This document shows positions 1 to 5,929 of a stretch of DNA of 13,266 nucleotides, piece by piece. The stretch comes from JBBRLA01 sp038231615 (lineage in GTDB: Bacteria > Myxococcota_A > Polyangia > Palsa-1104 > JAEUJZ01), in NCBI GenBank assembly GCA_038231615.1, contig JBBRLA010000179.1, positions 1-13,266 on the forward strand, read 5' to 3'. Positions within the stretch are counted from its first letter, which is position 1; every line of letters begins with the position of its first letter. A program made the translations under genes and the position numbers. The notes under the pieces were generated by a model. That model saw nothing but the letters and a program-made list of their open reading frames with translations, did not search any database and was not told the origin of the DNA.

Positions 1-2
1 AA

Positions 3-257
3 CACTACCTGCTTACCTGGAAGGGACTTTGGGCCGCAGACGCCGAGGCCGCCCAGCAAGAGGTTGCCGCCTGCGACGTGCTGCTAAAGTTCCTGCGTCA
101 GACGAAGCCCAGCACAAGCCCCAAGCCTCCCCAACTTGCCGAGATCGCCAAGGCTGCCGGAGTGGACATACGCGATGCAGCAAGGAGTCTTACCTTTCTG
201 GATGAATATCTTCCAGAATTTGCTCCTGAGTTTGATCTGAAGCATCCCCTCATTTGA
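3..257 (+). pseudogene. 3' remnant of an unknown protein gene, truncated by the IS
   Basis: An open frame enters from the left edge and runs 84 codons to a TGA at 255-257. Host-like coding ends near residue 78 (about base 234). The last residues (LKHPLI) and the stop codon come from the left terminal inverted repeat of the insertion sequence, so the native C-terminus is missing. The visible protein has an Ala/Gln-rich helical stretch near its start. A Pro/Ser linker follows (residues 35-43), then a segment (AEIAKAAGVDIRDAARSLTF) with the spacing of a small helix-turn-helix or winged-helix unit, and an acidic tail. I do not recognise the family, and the helix-turn-helix reading is only a guess. 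The base composition looks less GC-rich than the minus-strand genes to the right. No continuation of this frame was found beyond the right end of the IS. Confidence 0.55.
235..255 (+). repeat. IS left terminal inverted repeat
   Basis: This 21-bp sequence begins ATCTGAAGCATCCCCTCATT and matches the reverse complement of 1870-1890 at 20 of 21 positions. The single mismatch is the ninth base. The outermost AT is self-complementary, so the true tip could be ATCTGAAG or CTGAAG. The repeat supplies the premature stop of the interrupted left-hand gene. Confidence 0.85.
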
Positions 258-323
258 AGTCAGCGACGGGGTGAGTGCCCTCGGGGCCCATCGCCTGCGG
301 CGGGAAACTCTGCTCCGGGGTAG

Positions 324-497
324 CCGCTCCGCCTCCGGCGCTGGGCGCCCACCCGCTCCGCCTCCGGCGCTGGGCGCCCACCCGCTCCGCCTCCGGCGCT
401 GGGCGCCCACCCGCTCCACCTCCGGCGCTGGGCGCCCACCCGCTCCACCTCCGGCGCTGGGCGCCCACCCGCTCCACCTCCGGCGCTGGGTGCCCAC
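324..497 (+). repeat. 29-bp tandem array, six units, each with a 10-bp palindrome
   Basis: Units start at 324, 353, 382, 411, 440 and 469, and a degenerate partial seventh follows at 498. Each unit begins CCGCTCC(G/A)CCTCCGG and contains the perfect palindrome TGGGCGCCCA. Units 1-3 carry G at the variable eighth base and units 4-6 carry A. Unit 6 also has a C-to-T change that breaks the palindrome. There are no spacers, so this is a minisatellite and not a CRISPR. Because 29 is not a multiple of three, all frames stay open across it and no protein is indicated. It lies in the untranslated region between the IS left end and the transposase, where the hairpins could affect read-through transcription into the transposase gene. 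Confidence 0.95.
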
Positions 498-660
498 CCG
501 CTCGGCCCCCACGCTCGGGCTGGCAGGTAGCAGTCACCGCTGTGGCAAAGGGCCCGCCATGGTGACCGGAGTCTTCGCTACCGGGATGTCGGCTGGATTC
601 GTCGTTCAAATTCGCAACTTTGTTGTAGCAACCCGTGATCCGATTTGGTAAAAGCTTTCC
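498..660 (+). other. Non-coding IS segment between the tandem array and the transposase
   Basis: This is the rest of the IS left region. The first bases are a decayed partial repeat unit; the remainder becomes steadily more AT-rich toward the transposase start. An in-frame TAA at 649-651 rules out an upstream extension of the transposase. I saw no clear Shine-Dalgarno sequence before 661 and no convincing promoter. A TTGTTG at 620-625 has a poor -10 partner. Confidence 0.5.
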
Positions 661-1857
661 ATGTCGAAACGAATAGAGAATTCAAATACTCAACAAAAGA
701 TCAGCCCACCTTCTCCGATTCTGCCCCTGGAGCAGGTAGAGCAGTTCACTCAGCAGCTCTTCCAACAGGATCTTCACGCCAAACGCGTGTTTTCTCTCGC
801 CAACGGCGTCATCGGCGTTCTGCACGCTGCCTCCGCCGGGGTCCACGCCATTGGCCAGGGGCTGGCACTGGCTCGAGGGCTTGCCCCAAAACACGCCATC
901 AAACAGGTCGACCGCCTGCTGAGTAACCCCGCACTGCTTCCCTTGGACCTTTGCGGCGCATGGGTCTCCTTCGTGCTGGCAGAGCGTACCGAGGCGGTGG
1001 TGGTCATCGACTGGACTGACTTCGATGACGATGACCAGGTGACCTGTGCTCTGCATCTGGTCACCACCCACGGACGCGCAACTCCGCTTGTGTGGAAGAC
1101 CATCAAAAAGAGCGAGTTGAAAGGCCACCAGCATCGGATTGAAGACGAGGTCATCGAACGAATACAGGCGGTCGTTCCTCTCCACGTGCACTTGACGCTC
1201 CTTGCTGACCGGGGCTTCGGTGATCAAAAACGCTACGACCATCTGGAGTCGATGGGGTGGGACTACGTGATTCGATTCCGAGAGGACATTCTGGTGACCA
1301 ACAAGGAGGGGACCTGTATGCCGGCACGCAAGTGGCTCTCGCCTACAGGCCGGGCCAAGATGATTCGTGGTGCCACGGTCACCGCGGACAAGGCGGAGGT
1401 CGGCGCAGTGGTCCTGGTCCACGACAAGAAAATGAAGGAGGCGTGGTGTCTGGCGACCAGCCGCACGGACCTTGTAGCTCAGCAGGTCGTGAAGCTCTAC
1501 GGGCGACGGTTCACCATCGAGGAAAACTTTCGCGACACCAAAGACCTGAAGTTCGGCCTCGGGCTATCGGCCACCCACATTGGTGACTGCCAGCGACGGG
1601 ATCGGCTGCTCCTGTTGGTGGCGATTGCTCAAGGACTGCTCACGCTGCTCGGGGCCGCCTGCGAGGAGACGGGGCTGGATCGAAAGCTGAAAGCCAACAC
1701 CGTGAAGCGGCGCACGCACTCCCTCTTTCGGCAGGGCTCTTACTGGTACCAGTGCATCCCCACGATGCGCGAGGAGTGGCTACGCCCTCTGATGAAAGCA
1801 TTCGGGAGATTGATTCTCAATCATAAAAACTTTCGTGGAATCTGCGGCATTCTTTGA
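661..1857 (+). CDS. IS4-family transposase (DDE type)
   Basis: The 398-aa protein catalyses cut-and-paste movement of the surrounding IS by acting on the terminal repeats. The DDE triad is visible: D117 in VVVIDWTDFD, D183 in LLADRGFGD and E287 in YGRRFTIEENFRDTK. That last segment fits the IS4 signature Y-(2)-R-(3)-E-(6)-K exactly (Y280, R283, E287, K294). The N-terminal 100 residues, rich in Gln and Ala, would be the DNA-binding and end-recognition part. The ATG at 661 is the first start after an in-frame stop at 649 and has no strong ribosome-binding site, which is common in IS elements that keep transposase low. The length is normal for the family, and there is no frameshift or internal stop, so the gene looks functional. 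Base composition is less GC-rich than the neighbouring host genes. Confidence 0.93.
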   Translation: MSKRIENSNTQQKISPPSPILPLEQVEQFTQQLFQQDLHAKRVFSLANGVIGVLHAASAGVHAIGQGLALARGLAPKHAIKQVDRLLSNPALLPLDLCGAWVSFVLAERTEAVVVIDWTDFDDDDQVTCALHLVTTHGRATPLVWKTIKKSELKGHQHRIEDEVIERIQAVVPLHVHLTLLADRGFGDQKRYDHLESMGWDYVIRFREDILVTNKEGTCMPARKWLSPTGRAKMIRGATVTADKAEVGAVVLVHDKKMKEAWCLATSRTDLVAQQVVKLYGRRFTIEENFRDTKDLKFGLGLSATHIGDCQRRDRLLLLVAIAQGLLTLLGAACEETGLDRKLKANTVKRRTHSLFRQGSYWYQCIPTMREEWLRPLMKAFGRLILNHKNFRGICGIL

Positions 1858-1869
1858 CGGTGAGCATCG

Positions 1870-1890
1870 AAATGAGGGGATCCTTCAGAT
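1870..1890 (-). repeat. IS right terminal inverted repeat
   Basis: Read on the minus strand this begins ATCTGAAGGATCCCCTCATT and pairs with 235-255 with one mismatch. It starts 12 bp after the transposase stop codon, as expected for the right end of an IS4-type element. Confidence 0.85.
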
Positions 1891-1963
1891 GCGGCGTCCC
1901 TGCCCCAGGTAGGCCCGGCAGGCGTCAATACTGCCAGTCAAATCTATCTTCCCCATTTAGGGC
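1891..1963. other. Short intergenic spacer between the IS and the CBS-protein pair
   Basis: This holds no gene. A 6-bp stem (CCTGCC at 1899-1904 with GGCAGG at 1917-1922) separated by a 12-base loop is the only structure seen. It has no U-tract on either strand, so it is a weak terminator candidate for the minus-strand genes. It does not continue the gene interrupted on the left side of the IS. Confidence 0.4.
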
Positions 1964-3238
1964 TCAGCCCCGCTTGCGGCCGACCCGCAGGACGGCTTCT
2001 TCGATGCGGCGGTCGTTGGCCACGCTGACGGTGACCACCACGTTGGCGATGCTGACCGATTCGCCCTGCCGGGGAATGTGCTTCAGCTTGTCAAGCAAAA
2101 GCCCCGCCAGCGATTCATAGTCATCCGATTCGGGCAGCTCCGTGCCCAGCTCGCGGTTGAGCTGCCCGATGCTGATCCGCGCCGGCACCCGGAAGCTCCC
2201 GTCCGGTTCGCGCCGGACCTGCGGCGGCGCCACGTCGTACTCGTCCTCGATCTCGCCGACGATCTCCTCCAAAATGTCCTCCACCGTCACCACCCCGACG
2301 GCGCCCCCGTATTCATCCACCACCACCGCCATGCCCTGCCGCCCGCGTTGCAGCCGGGCCAAAAGTTCCACCGCCTTTTGCGATTCCGGCACGAAGATCG
2401 GCGGGCGCTGCAGGTCCGCCGCACACAGCTGCGAACGTCCCGCCTTCAGCACATCGAAGGCGTGCACCACCCCCACGATCTGGTCGATGCGCTCCCGGTA
2501 GATCGGGATGCGACTGTACTTGTGGTCGGCGATCTCCCGGGCCAGCTCGTCGACGGTGGCGTCCTCCGGCAGGGCAGTCACGTCGGACAGCGGCACCATC
2601 AGGCTATATACCTCGACCCCGGAGAACTCGAAGATCCGCGTGATCATCGAGCGTTCACCCTCGGTCACGTCGGACGGGGCGGCGTAGGGCTCCCCGGCGG
2701 CCTGGAACTCTGATGGCCGCGCGGCGATCATCATCTCCAGGTCTTCGCGGGTCACCAGCTTGCGCGGCTGCTCGATCCCCAGGCGCCGCTGCACCAGCGT
2801 CGACACGCTCGCCAGCACGGAGACCACGGGAGACAGCACCCTCATCGCCCAACGCAAGATCAGCGCCATGATCGGCGCCAGCACGTTGGCGTGCTGCCGC
2901 ACGATGGCCTTGGGCACGATTTCGCCGAAAATCACGATGATCGGCGTCAGCCCCAGAAGCAAATAAAGCTCGGCCCGCGCCCCGGCCACCCGGTACAGCC
3001 ACAGCGTGATCACCACCGTCGAAGTCACCACCGAAAGCTGAGTCCCGAGCAGGGTCATCGCCAGCAGGCGGTGCGGCGCCACCAGGAACTCCTCGACGTA
3101 TCGCGCGCCGCGGTTCCCGTTCTGCGCCAGGCGGCGGATGTGGGCCTTCTCGGCGCTGACGATGGCGATTTCGGTGCTCGAAAAGAAGGCCTCCAGAAGC
3201 AGGCACACCAGCGCGATGAAAAGCGGCGCCGCCATCAC
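1964..3238 (-). CDS. CNNM/CorC-HlyC-type membrane protein with CBS pair and C-terminal transporter-associated domain
   Basis: This 424-aa inner-membrane protein belongs to the family linked to Mg2+/Co2+ efflux and often labelled hemolysin C; the true substrate is not shown by sequence. Residues 1-150 form the DUF21/CNNM membrane domain, with hydrophobic segments near 4-22, 57-83, 90-113 and 120-148. The family motif FGEIVPK is at 104-110. A Bateman module of two CBS domains spans about 210-330 (MVPLSDV, HKYSRIPIYRER, then VVDEYGGAVGVVTVEDILEE). The CorC_HlyC domain spans about 340-420. It starts at GTG 3238, or the adjacent ATG at 3235. With GTG the overlap with the upstream gene's stop is 4 nt, indicating translational coupling. 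Length and domain order are complete for the family. The FAD-like or adenosine-nucleotide binding known for such CBS pairs is family knowledge only. Confidence 0.88.
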   Translation of the reverse strand: MMAAPLFIALVCLLLEAFFSSTEIAIVSAEKAHIRRLAQNGNRGARYVEEFLVAPHRLLAMTLLGTQLSVVTSTVVITLWLYRVAGARAELYLLLGLTPIIVIFGEIVPKAIVRQHANVLAPIMALILRWAMRVLSPVVSVLASVSTLVQRRLGIEQPRKLVTREDLEMMIAARPSEFQAAGEPYAAPSDVTEGERSMITRIFEFSGVEVYSLMVPLSDVTALPEDATVDELAREIADHKYSRIPIYRERIDQIVGVVHAFDVLKAGRSQLCAADLQRPPIFVPESQKAVELLARLQRGRQGMAVVVDEYGGAVGVVTVEDILEEIVGEIEDEYDVAPPQVRREPDGSFRVPARISIGQLNRELGTELPESDDYESLAGLLLDKLKHIPRQGESVSIANVVVTVSVANDRRIEEAVLRVGRKRG

Positions 3239-4407
3239 TGGCCGTCCTGGTTTCCCGGGAGCGGCGACTCGGCAGGCGAGAGCGCGGGGCGCGGGTGAGA
3301 CTCCGAAAGGCCGCCGAAAAGGGAGAGCAGCAGGTCCTCCATGGTCACCAGGCCCGAGAGGCGGCCGTACTCATCGACCACCAGGGCCATGTGGGTCTTG
3401 CGCCGCTGGAACTCGCGGAACAGGCGGTCGGCCTTGGCCCGTCGGGGGACGAAGAGCGGCGGGTGCAGCATCTCGACCAGCGGCCGGCGCAGAAGGTCCC
3501 CGCGGGCATGGCCCACCAGGTCTTTTGCGAAGAGGATGCCGACGATGTTGTCCCGGCGCACGCGGTACAGCGGCACGCGGGAGTAGCGTTCCTTGGAGAC
3601 GGCGTCCACCAGCCGCTGCAAGGGCATGTCCACCGACAGGGCGAAGACCTTGTCCGCGGGGGTCATGACCTTGCCGACGGTCAGGTCGCCGAACTCGAAG
3701 ACGTTGTGGATCAGGCGCCGCTCGGTGCCCTCGATCTCGCCCTCGGCGCTGCCCAGGTCCACCAGGGTACGGAACTCCAGCTCGCGCAGCACCGACGAGG
3801 GTTCCTTGTTCCGCGCCTTGCCCAGAAAGAGGAAAAGGACGGCGTTGGACAGGGCGCTGATGACCGTGCGGGGCAGCCACAGGAGCCAGGTGACGAAGAC
3901 CGTGGGGGCGGAGCACAGGCGCGCCCAGCGCAGGGAGAGCTTGATGCCGATGGTCTTGGGGATAAGCTCCCCGAAGAGAATGAGCAGGGGCACGGCACAC
4001 AGGGTGGCCACCACGGCGATGACGGCGTCGTCGTGGGCGGCACGGGAGACCGACGCGGGCAGGTGCCCCATGAGGCGGGTGCACAGCTCGGTCACCAGGG
4101 ACGAGATGGAGATGTTGATGACCTCGTTGCCGAGGATCAGGGTGGTGATGAGGCGCCGGGGGTTTCCCAGCAGCCAGAGGATGCGGGAGGCGGCGGCGTC
4201 CGAGTTGCCGAGCGACTGCTGCGACAGGGACTCGCGCTCGGCCATGGACAGGGAGAGCAGGGCGGTCTCGGTGCCGGCGAAAAAACCGCCCAAAAGGATG
4301 AGCGGCAAGAGGAACAGTGCCCGCAAAAGGAGCATGACCGGCTCGGAAAGGTGCTCTTCTCCGACCGGCCGCACCGGCGCCGAGAGGAGGTCGATCATCA
4401 TCGACAT
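3235..4407 (-). CDS. CNNM/DUF21 membrane protein with CBS pair, lacking the CorC_HlyC C-terminal domain
   Basis: This 390-aa protein is a paralogue of its downstream partner. Hydrophobic segments lie near 25-45, 85-108, 128-150 and 165-195, with the family motif FGELIPKTIG at 145-154. The CBS pair covers about 245-365 (KVMTPADKVFAL, ERYSRVPLYRVRRDNIVGILF, then VVDEYGRLSGLVTMEDLL). After residue 366 only a short Pro/Ser-rich tail follows, so the C-terminal CorC_HlyC domain of the partner is absent. The two proteins may form a heteromer in which only one subunit carries that domain (inference). The N-terminal 24 residues before the first membrane segment are not hydrophobic. ATG 4407 is followed by ATGs at residues 3 and 4. 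No Shine-Dalgarno is visible, but an extended -10 lies only 6 nt upstream, suggesting a leaderless message. Confidence 0.87.
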   Translation of the reverse strand: MSMMIDLLSAPVRPVGEEHLSEPVMLLLRALFLLPLILLGGFFAGTETALLSLSMAERESLSQQSLGNSDAAASRILWLLGNPRRLITTLILGNEVINISISSLVTELCTRLMGHLPASVSRAAHDDAVIAVVATLCAVPLLILFGELIPKTIGIKLSLRWARLCSAPTVFVTWLLWLPRTVISALSNAVLFLFLGKARNKEPSSVLRELEFRTLVDLGSAEGEIEGTERRLIHNVFEFGDLTVGKVMTPADKVFALSVDMPLQRLVDAVSKERYSRVPLYRVRRDNIVGILFAKDLVGHARGDLLRRPLVEMLHPPLFVPRRAKADRLFREFQRRKTHMALVVDEYGRLSGLVTMEDLLLSLFGGLSESHPRPALSPAESPLPGNQDGQ

Positions 4408-4413
4408 GAAGTC

Positions 4414-4422
4414 AGCATAGCA
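4414..4422 (-). promoter_or_regulatory. Extended -10 promoter element for the CBS-protein pair
   Basis: The minus strand reads TGCTATGCT, an extended -10 (TG-N-TATGCT), followed by only six bases before the ATG at 4407. A start site 7 nt after the -10 would fall on the A of that ATG, giving a leaderless mRNA. No good -35 is present at 17 bp spacing, which extended -10 promoters tolerate. This is a sequence prediction only. Confidence 0.4.
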
Positions 4423-4478
4423 CCGACAGAGAGGAAGGGAAGCCAGGGGGTAGAATCAGCACCGGTGCGTGGCTGGGC

Positions 4479-4511
4479 ATGGGGGGCGTTTCGGCATGGG
4501 GGCATTTCGGC
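4479..4511. repeat. Imperfect 16/17-bp tandem repeat downstream of the kinase gene
   Basis: ATGGGGGGCGTTTCGGC (4479-4495) is followed directly by ATGGGGGCATTTCGGC (4496-4511); they differ by one base of length and one substitution. It lies just past the kinase stop codon in the spacer between the kinase and the CBS pair. It is not a terminator-like hairpin. The remainder of 4408-4519 shows nothing recognisable beyond the promoter element listed. Confidence 0.6.
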
Positions 4512-4519
4512 CGCGCTCG

Positions 4520-5929
4520 TCAAACGGCGACGGCGGCGACGACGGGGAGGGTGAAGTGGAAGATGACGCCCCGGGGGGTGACATCTTCCATGCGCGCCGC
4601 TTCGCTGCGCTGCGCGCTTTCATCCATGGACGGCGCTTTGCTTCGCTGCGCGCTTTCGATCCACACTCGGCCGCCGTGGGCCTCGACGAACTTGCGGACG
4701 ATGGAGAGCCCGAGGCCGGTGCCCTCGTATTCCCGGGTGGACGAGTTGTCCACCTGGAAAAAGGGGTCGAAGACTTTCTGGTGCAGGTGGGGCGGAATGC
4801 CGATGCCGCTGTCGGCAACGGAGATGCGGACCTGATCGCCGGGATCGGCGGGGCCCAGGTAAAGGGCCGCGGGGCCGGCCAGGGCCGAGGGCAAAGGATG
4901 ATCGCCGCTGCCAAGAAGGACGGCGGTGATGGAGACCTGCCCGCCATCGGGGGTGAACTTGATGGCATTGCCCACCAGATTGAGCAGGACCTGACGCAGC
5001 TTGTCGCGGTCGCCCTGGATGAGGGGCATGTCGCCGGGGACGCTGGTCGAGAGGGCGACGTGCTTGCGCCGGGCCTGTGGGGTGACGGTGGTGACGACCT
5101 CGGTAAGGACGTCGCGCAGGCACAGGGGCGCGGGAAAAAGCTGCACGCCGGCCGACTCGATGCGCGAGATGTCGAGGATGCCGGTGATGAGGCCCAGAAG
5201 CTGCTCGCCCTTGTCCATGATGGTGCGCAGGTACTCGCGCTGCTCATCGTTCAGGGGACCGGCCAGGCCCTCCATCAGCATCTCGGAATAGCCGATGACG
5301 GAGGTCAACGGAGTGCGCAGCTCGTGAGACACGGTGGCCAGAAAATTGGACTTGATGCGGTCGAGTTCCTGCATGCGCGAGACGGCCTGTTCCAGACGCT
5401 GGTTCTTGACCTGCAACTCGCAGTAGGCATCCTCGACGCTGGCGACGTGGACCCGGGAGGACAGGACCCGGCGCAGGCCGGAAAGGAGCATCATCTCGGC
5501 GACCCAGCACAGGTGGCGCGGCAGGGCCAGCGCGGCGTCGGGAGCGGCGGCGTGGCCCGGTATCGGCCCGGCGACGATGTGGGCCAGGCGGTCGCCGTCG
5601 TGGAACAGGGCGGCGCACAGGTAGGCCCCGCGCTCGGTCGAAAGGAGCAGCGGCTCGGCCTCGGGCTCGGCGCGCAGCACCGATTCGGGCGGAGTATCGC
5701 CCAGAATGACGACGACCCCGTGCCCATCCGTGGACCAGGGCCCGGCCGGCGTGCGGGGCCCACGGGGATCGAGGATGCACACCGGACAGCACAGATCCCG
5801 CGACGAGGCGAGAAGCTGAGCCTCTTCATCGGGGAGCAAGAGCGTCCGCAGTTCCACCGGCGCGTCCGGCGACGGAAGCTGGGTCTCAGTGACTGCCAGC
5901 ATCGGCGGCCCCTGCCCGGCCCCGGTCAT
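4520..5929 (-). CDS. Soluble sensor histidine kinase (HisKA-HATPase_c), orphan
   Basis: This 469-aa kinase should autophosphorylate H202 and pass the phosphate to an unlinked response regulator; none is encoded nearby. Residues 30-160 form a sensor region with GAF/PocR-like character and a cysteine cluster (CCPVCI at 47-52). A short coiled coil (about 165-195) leads into the HisKA box (FLATVSHELRTPLTSVIGYS). The ATPase domain shows the N box (N321 in LVGNAIKFTPDGG), G1 (DSGIGIP, 373-379), F box (FDPFFQVD) and G2 (GTGLGLS, 403-409). No membrane segment is predicted, so it is cytoplasmic. Between G2 and the last strand (GVIFHFTLP) sits an extra segment of about 27 residues built from a duplicated 12-residue unit. 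ATG 5929 overlaps the GTPase stop by 4 nt (ATGA). The ATG at residue 10 is an alternative start with an AGGGG upstream. Coupling suggests it works with the GTPase (inference). Confidence 0.9.
   Translation of the reverse strand: MTGAGQGPPMLAVTETQLPSPDAPVELRTLLLPDEEAQLLASSRDLCCPVCILDPRGPRTPAGPWSTDGHGVVVILGDTPPESVLRAEPEAEPLLLSTERGAYLCAALFHDGDRLAHIVAGPIPGHAAAPDAALALPRHLCWVAEMMLLSGLRRVLSSRVHVASVEDAYCELQVKNQRLEQAVSRMQELDRIKSNFLATVSHELRTPLTSVIGYSEMLMEGLAGPLNDEQREYLRTIMDKGEQLLGLITGILDISRIESAGVQLFPAPLCLRDVLTEVVTTVTPQARRKHVALSTSVPGDMPLIQGDRDKLRQVLLNLVGNAIKFTPDGGQVSITAVLLGSGDHPLPSALAGPAALYLGPADPGDQVRISVADSGIGIPPHLHQKVFDPFFQVDNSSTREYEGTGLGLSIVRKFVEAHGGRVWIESAQRSKAPSMDESAQRSEAARMEDVTPRGVIFHFTLPVVAAVAV
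4586..4657 (-). repeat. 36-bp tandem duplication inside the kinase ATPase domain
   Basis: Two adjacent 36-base units (4622-4657 and 4586-4621) encode ESAQRSKAPSMD and ESAQRSEAARME. They share most bases and stay in frame. The units contain the motif GCGCGCAGCG(A/C)AGC and lie between the G2 box and the final beta-strand of the HATPase_c fold, where most kinases have a short turn. Confidence 0.8.

Larger units (their letters stand above)
235..1890 (+). mobile_element. Complete IS4-family insertion sequence, about 1.66 kb
   Basis: The element is bounded by near-perfect 21-bp inverted repeats at 235-255 and 1870-1890 and contains one transposase, which ends 12 bp before the right repeat. That is normal IS architecture. 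The family call rests on the transposase DDE residues and its YREK signature. The left non-coding part is unusually long (about 405 bp) and holds a 29-bp tandem array; without the array the element would be about 1.48 kb. The flanks show no convincing 9-12 bp target duplication. Only the dinucleotide AT is shared, and AT may be part of the repeats. The target copy may therefore have lost one flank by recombination or deletion. The reading frames and ends look intact, so the element may be active. Confidence 0.85.

Noticed and set aside
324..497. A CRISPR array
   Set aside because: The 29-bp units are directly tandem with no spacers, and no cas gene is present in the window.
84..651. Arg/Pro/Ala-rich reading frames through the tandem array on both strands
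   Set aside because: All frames are open because the 29-bp unit has no stop and is not a multiple of three; the peptides are repeats of a few residues without translation signals.
1899..1922. An intrinsic terminator between the IS and the CBS pair
   Set aside because: The stem is only 6 bp with a 12-base loop and no U-tract.
3295..4554. A 419-codon plus-strand frame opposite the second CBS protein
   Set aside because: It has biased Gln/Gly/His composition typical of antisense reading of a GC-rich gene, while the minus strand has membrane and CBS motifs.
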